Assembly: GCF_025147465.1 (NCBI RefSeq)
Contig: NZ_JALXOZ010000003.1
Coordinates: 99,789-163,788, forward strand
Direction: 5' to 3'
Source: Dermabacter sp. p3-SID358
GTDB taxonomy: Bacteria; Actinomycetota; Actinomycetes; Actinomycetales; Dermabacteraceae
DNA: 64,000 nt
Below the pieces are notes generated by a model that was given only the letters and a program-made list of their open reading frames with translations, made no database searches and had not been told where the DNA came from. Made by a program: the position numbers and the translations under genes. Within the stretch, counting starts at the first letter, position 1. Each line of letters begins with the position of its first letter. Below, piece after piece: positions 56,678 through 64,000 of this stretch.

Positions 56678-57928
56678 ATGGCGACCACCACCCGTCGCGG
56701 CTTCCTCGCGGGCATGGCCGGTCTCGGAACCCTCGGCGCCCTCGCAGGATGCGGCGGCTCGAACTCGGGCACCACCTCGCTCGAATACTTCCAGTTCAAG
56801 TCCGAGGCAATCGACCTGTTCAACTCGATCTGCGAGGAATACAACGCCCAGTCGAAGAACGTCCATGTGCGGCAGAACTTCCAGGCCGACAACGTGACAG
56901 CGCTTCGCGTGCGGCTCGTGAAGAACAGCATGCCCGATATCGTCTCGATCAACGGCGACTACAACTTCGGCTCGATCGCTCGCTCAGGCGTGTTCTACGA
57001 CTTCGCGAAGACTGACCTCCTCGACAAGGTGCAAGACGCCGTCGGCGAGATCCTCCCGAGCCTCGGCGCCGGTGCGGAAGGCGAGGTCAACGGCCTGCCG
57101 CTCTCGACAAACGGCTCGGGAATGATCTACAACAAAGACATCTTCGAGGATTTCGGAATCGAACCTCCAAAGACGTGGGACGACCTCATCGCTGCGGCTC
57201 ACGAGTTCGAAGCGGGGGGCATCGACCCGTTCTACTGGGGCTTCCAAGACAACTGGACCGGCGCCCCCATGTTCTCCTCGATCTCGGGCAACTTCCTGCC
57301 GGACGTCGCCGAGTGGTACCAAAAGCGCCTCGACGGCGAGACGACCTTCGAGGACCTCCGCCCGGTTCTCGAAAAGATGAACCAGATCGCCGAGATGGGC
57401 AACAAGAACAAGTACGAGGTCGACTACAACGGCGGAAACCAGGGCTTCGCCCAAGGCAAAGCTGCGATCTACGTGCACGGCACGTACGCGATCCCCGCGA
57501 TCCGCTCCTACAACCCCGACATGAACCTCGGCACGTTCGCGACCCCGGCCGACGACCCGGCGGATACGCGCGTCGTTTCCGGCGTGGACGTCGCCCTCAC
57601 GATGGGCGTTGAACCGGAGCATGAGGAAGAGGCCCTCGACTTCATGCGCTACCTCATGAAAGAAGAAAACGTGCTCGCCTACTGCAAGGAGCAGGTGGCC
57701 TTCCCGACGCTCAAGGACACGGCGACCGACGATCCCGCGCTCCAGGGGCTCCAGGACTACTTCGCAAACGACCTCATCGCGACGTACTCCGACCACAACT
57801 TCCCGCAGGGCATCAACCTCAACAACTACATGCAGCAGTTCCTGATCGACCACAACATCGACGCATTCATCAAAACGCTCGATAGGCAGTGGGACAAGGT
57901 CACAAAGCGCATGGCCGCGACGGCGTAA
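56678..57928 (+). CDS. sugar-binding lipoprotein of a MalEFG-type ABC importer
   Basis: A 416-residue family-1 extracellular solute-binding protein. The signal peptide has a twin-arginine pair (TTTRRGFLAGMAGLG) and the lipobox LAGC with Cys25. The fold shows FNSICEEYNAQSKNVHVRQNF, MPDIVSINGDYNFGSIARSG, GLPLSTNGSGMIYNKDIFEDFGIEPPKTWDDLI and AIYVHGTYAIPAI. Such proteins bind di- and oligosaccharides. AAGGAG precedes ATG 56678. Two permease genes follow with 12- and 1-base spacing. No ATPase is encoded; a shared MsiK-type ATPase elsewhere in the genome is the usual arrangement in actinobacteria. The nearby GH13 enzyme suggests alpha-glucosides. Confidence 0.9.
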   Translation: MATTTRRGFLAGMAGLGTLGALAGCGGSNSGTTSLEYFQFKSEAIDLFNSICEEYNAQSKNVHVRQNFQADNVTALRVRLVKNSMPDIVSINGDYNFGSIARSGVFYDFAKTDLLDKVQDAVGEILPSLGAGAEGEVNGLPLSTNGSGMIYNKDIFEDFGIEPPKTWDDLIAAAHEFEAGGIDPFYWGFQDNWTGAPMFSSISGNFLPDVAEWYQKRLDGETTFEDLRPVLEKMNQIAEMGNKNKYEVDYNGGNQGFAQGKAAIYVHGTYAIPAIRSYNPDMNLGTFATPADDPADTRVVSGVDVALTMGVEPEHEEEALDFMRYLMKEENVLAYCKEQVAFPTLKDTATDDPALQGLQDYFANDLIATYSDHNFPQGINLNNYMQQFLIDHNIDAFIKTLDRQWDKVTKRMAATA

Positions 57929-57940
57929 GGAGAAGCCACG

Positions 57941-58852
57941 GTGTCTCAAACGCACACAAAATCCGGCTCCGCGCCGGCACTCAGTTCAAAAAAGAAGCGA
58001 ATTGACCCCGCCCACATCTGGATGGTCATCCCCGCGATCATCATCTTCGTGGCCCTGCTCGTGTGGCCCCTCATCCAGGGCATCTTCTACACGTTCACGA
58101 ACTACCAGGGCTATGGCGACTGGCGCTTCGTGGGCCTCGACAACTACAAGTTCCTGTTCCAGGACGACGTGATCTGGGGAAGCTACGGCTTCACCTTCCT
58201 CTACGCGATCTCCGCGACCCTCGCCACGAACGTGATCGCGATGTTCCTCGCGCTCCTGCTGAACTCCGCGATCAAGGCGAAGAACATGTTCCGCGGGATC
58301 TTCTTCCTCCCGTACATGCTGCCTGTGCTGATCGTCTCCTACATCTTCAGCTACCTGTTCACAAACAACCTCCCGCTCGTGGGCCAATGGCTCGGCTGGG
58401 AATGGCTCTCGACTTCGCTCCTCGCAAACGAGAGCCTCGCATGGATCGCGATCGTGTTCGTGGGCGTGTGGCAGGGCGTTGCCTTTACGACCCTCATCTA
58501 CATCTCGGGCCTGCAAACAGTGCCCGAAGAGGTGTACGAGGCGGCCTCGCTCGACGGCGCCGGCAAATGGAAGCAGTTCTGGAAGATCACCTTCCCGCTC
58601 ATCATGCCGTTCTTCACCATCAACGTGGTTTTGAGCTTCAAGAACTCCCTTGGCGTCTTCGACCAGGTCGTTGCCCTCACGGAAGGTGGCCCGGGCACGG
58701 CCACGCAGTCGATCTCGTTCCTGATCTTCAAGAACGGTTTCCAGGGCGGCGAATTCGCCTACCAGACCGCGAATGGCGTCATCTACTTCATCATCCTCAT
58801 CGTGCTGTCGTTCGCACAGCTGCGATTCCTCCAGTCCCGGGAGGTCAACTGA
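57941..58852 (+). CDS. sugar ABC transporter permease (MalF-like)
   Basis: A 303-residue permease with six membrane helices. The EAA coupling loop is EVYEAASLDGAGKWKQFWKITFPLIMP, the standard form for carbohydrate importers, and GGPGTATQSISFLIFKNGF is also typical. GTG 57941 follows AAGGAG. It forms the channel with the next permease, which starts one base after its stop. The pair follows the binding-protein gene in one operon under the ROK operator. Confidence 0.92.
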   Translation: MSQTHTKSGSAPALSSKKKRIDPAHIWMVIPAIIIFVALLVWPLIQGIFYTFTNYQGYGDWRFVGLDNYKFLFQDDVIWGSYGFTFLYAISATLATNVIAMFLALLLNSAIKAKNMFRGIFFLPYMLPVLIVSYIFSYLFTNNLPLVGQWLGWEWLSTSLLANESLAWIAIVFVGVWQGVAFTTLIYISGLQTVPEEVYEAASLDGAGKWKQFWKITFPLIMPFFTINVVLSFKNSLGVFDQVVALTEGGPGTATQSISFLIFKNGFQGGEFAYQTANGVIYFIILIVLSFAQLRFLQSREVN

Positions 58853-58853
58853 C

Positions 58854-59780
58854 ATGAGTACCCAATCGATTCCGAACCCAGGCGCGGAAGCACCCGCGAA
58901 GGAAAGCATCGAAAAGGGCGGGGCAAGCGTCGGAAAGCCCCAGCGCAACAAGCGCCGCTACCGCCTCCACCGAACAAACTGGTGGGCGACCGCCCTCGTT
59001 GCGGTGCTCTCCCTCACGATCCTTGTGCCGTTGTACTTCGCGGTGGTGACCGCGTTCAAAACGGCACCCGAGCTTGCCGAGAGCGGCTTCGGCCTGCCGA
59101 ACCAGTGGAACCTCGACAACTTCGTCGAGGCCTGGCGCCTCACCGAGTTTCCGAAACGTCTCATGACGAGCGCGATCATCACGGTAGGCGCAGTGATCGT
59201 CACGCTGCTCACGAACTCGATGGTGGCGTACGCGATCGCACGAAACCTCCATCGCAAGAGCTTCCAGTTCCTCTACTACTTCTTCGTGGCGGCGCTCTTT
59301 GTGCCGTTCCCGATCATCATGCTGCCCGTGGTCAAGCAGACGGCCGCACTCGGCATCGACAACGAAGTCGGCCTGATCCTCCTGTACACCGTGTACGGGC
59401 TCGCCATGAACATCCTGCTCTACGTGAGCTTTTTGAAGTCACTGCCGGAGGAACTCGAAGAGGCCGCGCGCCTCGAAGGCGCCTCCACATGGACCGTGTT
59501 CTGGAAGATCGTGTTCCCACTCATGGCACCCATGAACGCCACGGTTGGCATCCTCACGTGCCTGTGGTCGTGGAATGACTTCATGCTGCCGCTCGTGATC
59601 CTCTCCGATCCCGACTCGCAGACACTGCCTCTCGCGCAGTACGTGTTCCAGGGCCAGTTCAACACCAATTACCCTGTGTCGTTCGCGAGCTACCTCATGG
59701 CGATCGCGCCCATGATGCTCGTGTATGTGTTCGCGCAGAAGTGGATCATCTCGGGCGTGATGCGAGGCTCGACCAAGTAG
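58854..59780 (+). CDS. sugar ABC transporter permease (MalG-like)
   Basis: A 308-residue permease with six membrane helices and a longer cytosolic N terminus (about 40 residues, Lys/Glu-rich, KPQRNKRRYRLHRTN). The EAA loop is ELEEAARLEGASTWTVFWKIVFPLMAP. TAFKTAPELAESGFGLPNQWNLDNFVEAW is typical of the MalG/UgpE group. The start is ATG 58854, one base after the partner permease; GGGAGG lies upstream. It ends the operon. A 375-bp stretch with two palindromic elements separates it from the Dha kinase gene on the other strand. Confidence 0.92.
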   Translation: MSTQSIPNPGAEAPAKESIEKGGASVGKPQRNKRRYRLHRTNWWATALVAVLSLTILVPLYFAVVTAFKTAPELAESGFGLPNQWNLDNFVEAWRLTEFPKRLMTSAIITVGAVIVTLLTNSMVAYAIARNLHRKSFQFLYYFFVAALFVPFPIIMLPVVKQTAALGIDNEVGLILLYTVYGLAMNILLYVSFLKSLPEELEEAARLEGASTWTVFWKIVFPLMAPMNATVGILTCLWSWNDFMLPLVILSDPDSQTLPLAQYVFQGQFNTNYPVSFASYLMAIAPMMLVYVFAQKWIISGVMRGSTK

Positions 59781-59833
59781 CTCGCTTGTGACGGCGCCGC
59801 GCTTGCCCGGTTCCGTCGCTTTTTTGGTTGGTT

Positions 59834-59923
59834 CCGTCTCTCTTTATGAAGAAAATGTCGCTCCCTGCCCGCGCTATGCGGGGAGGGAGCGATTTTCTTT
59901 ATGAAGTGGAACGGCCTGGCCAC
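59834..59923. repeat. palindromic intergenic element, copy 5
   Basis: CCGTCTCTCTTTATGAAGAAAATGTCGCTCCCTGCCC pairs, around a short loop, with GGGGAGGGAGCGATTTTCTTTATGAAG. The unit continues TGGAACGGCCTGGCC, which recurs exactly in the next copy about 166 bases on. It probably ends the MalEFG operon transcript. Confidence 0.85.
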
Positions 59924-59998
59924 CGCACTGGGGGCCGCCGTGCCGCTGCACCGCGACACCGTGTGCCGCACCGTGTACCGACCGCGCCGCCGCCTCGT

Positions 59999-60089
59999 GC
60001 CCGTCACTCTCTATGAAGAAAAAGTCGCTCCCCACCCGCGCCGCGCGGGGAGGGAGCGACTTTCTTTATGAAGTGGAACGGCCTGGCCG
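59999..60089. repeat. palindromic intergenic element, copy 6
   Basis: The element has the same structure as the copy at 59834, with the inner stem AAAGTCGCTCCCC/GGGAGGGAGCGACTTTC and outer flank CGTCACTCTCTATGAAGAAA. It ends in the same TTTATGAAGTGGAACGGCCTGGCC-type tail. Compensatory changes keep the stem in both copies. It lies at the end of the Dha kinase gene. Confidence 0.85.
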
Positions 60090-60154
60090 GAAATCGGTGC
60101 CAGGGGTGGGCCGTGCGGCCGGGTTTGGGGTTGGGATTAGCAGTCGGGCTGGAC

Positions 60155-61864
60155 TTAGCCGAGGAGCGAGGCGAGCCTCTCACGTTCAGCCTCAACATTG
60201 GTCCCCGCGGCCTCCGCGACGAGCGCGAGCGCGAGCGCCATGCCGAGCGCGCCCGGATCAGGCGTACCGAGCACACGATCACCGAGATAGCTCGAACGCC
60301 CGCGCCCGCCTGACATCTCCTTCGTCGACTCCGCACCGTCAATGCCGGCGCCGATGGCCTTGGCATCCAAATCACCTGCGCCCGAGTTCGCGACCGCGTC
60401 GAGCACGTCGACGATCGTGCGATCGCCAGGCTCGGCACCGCCCACGCGTGTGACCGCTGCGCGAGCCTCCTTCACTCCCTCGAGAAGTGAGCGGTCGTCC
60501 TTCGCGGCCGCGGCGATCTCCTGGAAGGCGATGCCGAAAAGCGGACCCGAGGAGCCGCCCGTGTCGTTAAGGAAGCCTTCCGCGATCGAGTTGAGGTCCG
60601 CAGCGAGATCGGCGTCCTGGCCGCTCGCATGCGCGAGGGTTGCTTTCGCGGCATTCGCAAGATTCGTGCCTACGTCGCCATCGCCGGCCTTCTGATCAAT
60701 CTCGTCGAGCGCTGAGCGGGAATCCTCGAGCGTCTCCACGAACCGGGAAAGCCAAGGCGAAGGCTGCTTCGCTCCGGCTGAGGAATCGGCCGAAACTTCA
60801 TCGCTCGCAGCATCCTCGCTGGTGGTTTCGCGACCAGCTCGCGCATCGAAGCCCTCCGGTATGAGGCGTGGCGTGGGCAGCGCCGTCGTTTCGTGAGGCG
60901 CGCACACGTATTCGAGCCACTCCTCCTCGAGTGCCGTGAGCGTAATAGAGAAGCCGGCCATGTCGAGCGCAGTCGTGTAGCTTCCAGAGAATGCGACGCG
61001 CACGTCAATGCCCACATCAACGAGGGCTTCGTGAGCGGCGGCCTGGATGTGCAGCAGCTCTAGCGGGGCGAGGCCGCCGAGCCCATTGACGAAAAGCAAC
61101 GCGCCCGCGCTCCTCTCGAGCTTCTCGGCGAGGGCCCCGCGCAGCTCGCCGATCATGCGGCTTGTGAGCTCGGCGAGCGTCGGCTGGGAGATGGTTTCCT
61201 TCGCGCTCTCACCGTGGATCCCCACGCCGTATTCGAGCGTGCCCTCCTCGACGTCGAAGGCGAGGTGGCGAGCGCCCGGGGCCGTGTGGGCGCGGCGGGC
61301 GACCGAGAGTGACCGGGTTGAGGCTACGAGAGCATCGCCGAGCTCCTTGAGTTCCGCGAGGCCAAGTCCCTTATCGGCGGCAGCGCCGAGCACCTTCTCC
61401 ACGAGGGTCGTGCCGGCGATGCCGCGGCGGCCCACGGCACCGGAGTCGGTGCCGAGATCATCGTCAACAAGCACCTGCGCGCTCTCGATGCCCTCGGCTG
61501 CGAGGCGCTCCGCCGCAATATTGAAGTTGATGCAGTCGCCCGTGTAGTTCTTGACGATGTGGAGAACGCCGCCGCTCTTCGCCACGGCGCGGCTCGCCTC
61601 GAAAATCTGGCGCGAATGCGGGGACGTGAACACTTCGCCCGGCACTGCCGCATCGAGCCCGCCGCGCCCCACGAAGCCCGCGTGCATTGGCTCGTGGCCA
61701 GCGCCACCGCCGCTCACGAGGGCAACCTTGCGCTCGGGAGCCGGCTTCGTCGCGCTCACAAAGTACGGGTCGTGCGAGAGGGCGACCGCGTCGCCTGCCG
61801 CCGCCGCTATCGCGGAAAGCGCGTAGAAGGAAGGGGATGCGGAATCCGAATAAAACGCGGGCAC
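60155..61864 (-). CDS. dihydroxyacetone kinase, DhaK-DhaL fusion (canonical type)
   Basis: A 569-residue ATP-dependent dihydroxyacetone kinase. DhaK (about 1-340) has the canonical loop SGGGAGHEPMHAGFVG (51-66), D110 in NYTGDCINF and the substrate-binding His217 in GIHGES. DhaL (about 385-569) has KAGDGDVGTNL, GGSSGPLFGIAF, PGDRTIVDVLDAV and LGDRVLGTPDPGA. It makes dihydroxyacetone phosphate for glycolysis. The start is GTG 61864 with AGGAGG five bases upstream. It contrasts with the atypical fusion at 13125. It is divergent from the GH13 gene; no glycerol dehydrogenase is nearby. The 300 bases between it and the GH13 start hold no gene. Confidence 0.9.
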   Translation of the reverse strand: MPAFYSDSASPSFYALSAIAAAAGDAVALSHDPYFVSATKPAPERKVALVSGGGAGHEPMHAGFVGRGGLDAAVPGEVFTSPHSRQIFEASRAVAKSGGVLHIVKNYTGDCINFNIAAERLAAEGIESAQVLVDDDLGTDSGAVGRRGIAGTTLVEKVLGAAADKGLGLAELKELGDALVASTRSLSVARRAHTAPGARHLAFDVEEGTLEYGVGIHGESAKETISQPTLAELTSRMIGELRGALAEKLERSAGALLFVNGLGGLAPLELLHIQAAAHEALVDVGIDVRVAFSGSYTTALDMAGFSITLTALEEEWLEYVCAPHETTALPTPRLIPEGFDARAGRETTSEDAASDEVSADSSAGAKQPSPWLSRFVETLEDSRSALDEIDQKAGDGDVGTNLANAAKATLAHASGQDADLAADLNSIAEGFLNDTGGSSGPLFGIAFQEIAAAAKDDRSLLEGVKEARAAVTRVGGAEPGDRTIVDVLDAVANSGAGDLDAKAIGAGIDGAESTKEMSGGRGRSSYLGDRVLGTPDPGALGMALALALVAEAAGTNVEAERERLASLLG

Positions 61865-62164
61865 GGGAACCTCCTGTGGTCGTTGTGCGCTCGTGCTTTC
61901 ACGGTAACAACCGGCTCTTGACCGCCGCTGATGACACCGAAGCGCAAGACTCAATCGCTGGCACCGAAGTTCGGGTGCGGGGTGGGCTTGCCGTGAGAAA
62001 TGTGGGCGCGATGGTGTCGGCAAAGGGGAGGCAAGGAGAGGATTGCCGTGAGAAATGCGGACGCGATGATCCCGGCAGGCGTCGGAACCTCAAGATTGAC
62101 CAGAAAACCCAACATTTCCCCCGACTTTCTTTTGCGGGGAAAAAATCTCGACTACCGTGGTGCC

Positions 62165-63982
62165 ATGAACGAAAAACTTCGCCCCATGCCCCCGCTCGCC
62201 GACGCCCCCGGCGCCGACCAGCCCGACTGGTGGAAGAACGGAGTCGTCTACCAGATCTACCCGCGCTCGTTCGCCGATTCGAACGGCGACGGCATCGGTG
62301 ACCTCCGCGGCATCATCAACCACGTTGACCACCTCGCCGCGCTCGGCGTGCAGACAGTGTGGCTCTCCCCGATCTACCCCTCGCCGCAAGACGACAACGG
62401 CTACGATATCGCCAACTACCGCGACATCGAGCCCATGTTTGGCACCCTCGACGACTTCGACGAACTCATCGAGAAGCTCCACGCGAACGGCATTCGTCTC
62501 GTCATGGACCTCGTCGTCAACCACTCGAGCGACGAGCACGAATGGTTCATCGAATCCCGCTCCTCGCGCGAAAACCCCAAGCGCGACTGGTACATCTGGC
62601 GTGACGCTCGCGAAGTGGAAGGATTGAAGCCCGGCGAGCGCGGCACCGAGCCCAACAACTGGGATTCCGCCTTCAGTGGCCCCGGCTGGCAGTGGGACGA
62701 GAAGACCGAGCAGTTCTACCTGCACATGTTCTCCCGCAAGCAGCCCGACCTCAATTGGGAAAACCCCGAGGTCCGCGAGGCCGTCTACGACATGATGCGC
62801 TGGTGGCTGGACCGCGGCGTTGACGGTTTCCGCATGGACGTCATCAACCTCATCTCGAAGCCCGAAGGTCTCCCCGACGGCCCGCCCACGCAAGACGGCC
62901 TCGGTTCCGCCTTTGAGATGGTCATGACCGGTCCGCGTTTCCACGAATTCATGCAGGAGATGCGCCGTGAGGTCTTCGCGAAATACCCGAAGACCTTCGT
63001 CAATGTTGGCGAGACCCCCGGTATCACTGCCCACGACGCGCTCCTCACCTCCAAGCCCGAACGCGGCGAGCTTGAAATGGTGTTCCAATTCGAGCATGTC
63101 GGCCTCGAGCACGAGGGCCACAAGTTCAACCCCTCACGCCCGCTGCCGCTCCACGAGCTCGCCGGCAACCTCGCCCGCTGGGATCGCGAAGTTGCCGAGG
63201 AAGGCGGCTGGAACTCGCTGTACTTTGAGAACCACGATCAGCCCCGCTCCGTGTCCCGATGGGGCGATGACGATCCCGCGTGGCGCGTTCGAAGCGCGAA
63301 GGCGCTCGCCGGCATGCTTCACGCGCACCGCGGCACACCCTACGTCTATCAGGGCCAGGAGCTCGGGCAGATCAACTTCCCGTGGGAGCGCCTCGATCAG
63401 TTCCGCGACATCGAAGTACTCAACTACGTGCGCGAATCCGAAACATTTGGTCACGGCAGCTTCGAGGAGCTCCTTCCCGGCATCAGCGACATGAACCGCG
63501 ACAACGCCCGCACGCCGATGCCGTGGACCGGCGCGGTCGATTCGGGTGCCGGCTTCGGCGAGGGCGAACCGTGGATCGCCGTGAACCCCGCCGCCGGTGA
63601 AGGCATTAACGCCGCCGACCAGGTTGGCGTTGAGGGTTCGGTTTTCGAGTTCTACCGCGCCCTCATTGCGCTGCGCAAGAGCGAGCCGCTTCTCGTGTCG
63701 GGCGGCTTCGAACTGCTCGGCCCAGTCGAGAGCATGGGGGAGGGGCTGCCAGGCCAGTCCGGCCCGTCGCGCGTGTGGGCCGTGCGGAGGTTTGGTACGG
63801 CGGGGGAGGGGTCCGACGCTTCCTCGCTCATCGCCGTTGCGAACTTCTCGCGCGAGAGTGTAGAGCTCGGTGAAAACGTGTGGCCTGCCGGTGCTGAGGT
63901 TGTGCTGTCGAACGTCGCCGAAAGCGAACGCGCTGGTGAACAGAAGCTCGGCGGATGGGAGTTCGCACTCCTCAAGGCGTGA
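62165..63982 (+). CDS. GH13 alpha-glucosidase (oligo-1,6-glucosidase type)
   Basis: A 605-residue cytosolic glycoside hydrolase of family 13. Conserved regions in order are VVYQIYPRSFADSNGDGIGDL, VMDLVVNHSS (region I), GFRMDVINL with nucleophile Asp (about 224), FVNVGETPG with acid/base Glu (about 283), and YFENHDQPR (about 358). The Val after the catalytic MD (MDVIN) is the signature of alpha-1,4-type rather than strict alpha-1,6 specificity in this subgroup. It releases glucose from imported malto- or isomalto-oligosaccharides, fitting the MalEFG-type importer upstream. The start is ATG 62165. There is no signal peptide. The gene ends 18 bases before the window edge. Confidence 0.92.
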   Translation: MNEKLRPMPPLADAPGADQPDWWKNGVVYQIYPRSFADSNGDGIGDLRGIINHVDHLAALGVQTVWLSPIYPSPQDDNGYDIANYRDIEPMFGTLDDFDELIEKLHANGIRLVMDLVVNHSSDEHEWFIESRSSRENPKRDWYIWRDAREVEGLKPGERGTEPNNWDSAFSGPGWQWDEKTEQFYLHMFSRKQPDLNWENPEVREAVYDMMRWWLDRGVDGFRMDVINLISKPEGLPDGPPTQDGLGSAFEMVMTGPRFHEFMQEMRREVFAKYPKTFVNVGETPGITAHDALLTSKPERGELEMVFQFEHVGLEHEGHKFNPSRPLPLHELAGNLARWDREVAEEGGWNSLYFENHDQPRSVSRWGDDDPAWRVRSAKALAGMLHAHRGTPYVYQGQELGQINFPWERLDQFRDIEVLNYVRESETFGHGSFEELLPGISDMNRDNARTPMPWTGAVDSGAGFGEGEPWIAVNPAAGEGINAADQVGVEGSVFEFYRALIALRKSEPLLVSGGFELLGPVESMGEGLPGQSGPSRVWAVRRFGTAGEGSDASSLIAVANFSRESVELGENVWPAGAEVVLSNVAESERAGEQKLGGWEFALLKA

Positions 63983-64000
63983 GCGCCTGAGTATTGCGTA

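Noticed and set aside
59690..60438. Minus-strand frames containing FHFIKK ... SPH/SPRGAG peptides
   Set aside because: The peptides are translations of the palindromic intergenic elements and repeat because the DNA repeats.

Overview
The window is chromosomal DNA of a high-GC Gram-positive actinobacterium. The evidence is the strongly GC-biased third codon positions, frequent GTG starts, several LPXTG/MPRTG-anchored surface proteins ending in PRTGAE-type sorting signals, an Eis-like acetyltransferase, single-cysteine ArsC proteins, a WXG100/ESX-like gene group and twin-arginine secreted enzymes. The content would fit Micrococcales such as the Dermabacteraceae, but no rRNA or marker gene is present, so this is only an inference.

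Layout. 1-2202 is the end of an integrated element (excisionase-like HTH, replication-type protein, one unknown gene), closed by a 3' tRNA-Ala fragment that marks an attachment site. It is followed by a terminator, a 22-bp tandem repeat and a vapBC toxin-antitoxin pair. 3170-8301 carries an Eis-like acetyltransferase, an ABC-F ATPase, a DUF1801 protein and a first arsC-acr3 arsenic operon. 8450-17663 is a carbohydrate regulon: SorC-type regulator, ribulokinase-like FGGY kinase, dihydroxyacetone-kinase-type fusion and a ribose-type ABC importer, read away from a large palindromic operator. 17898-19376 is an LPXTG surface protein. 19601-21521 is a rearranged second arsC-acr3 copy preceded by a truncated ABC permease and a relic of a sortase signal.

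21615-24391 is an MmeI-like type IIL restriction-modification gene interrupted by a run of 12 G, so it is probably phase variable and off in this sequence. Then come a zinc-type ArsR/CDF pair (24491-25787) and a two-gene operon matching the two halves of the plant Tm-1 protein (25965-28035). A five-gene group (28533-31937) looks like a type VII secretion satellite with a glycine-zipper substrate. 32118-34619 is a choice-of-anchor M surface protein behind a Zur-like palindrome. 35673-38888 is a MacB-like ABC exporter.

39316-48003 holds an ATP-grasp ligase, a small Ala/Lys-rich protein, codB-codA for cytosine salvage, a small MPRTG surface protein and two Tat-exported phosphoesterase-like enzymes. 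48022-55301 holds a D-lactate-dehydrogenase-like FAD/Fe-S protein, an MFS transporter, a sodium:solute symporter, a YjbR-like protein and a short-chain dehydrogenase. 55311-63982 is a second sugar module: ROK regulator, NagC-like operator, MalEFG-type importer, a canonical Dha kinase fusion and a GH13 alpha-glucosidase. An unclassified family of palindromic intergenic elements (TATGAAGAAA...TTTCATA) recurs at six or more places between 35392 and 60087.
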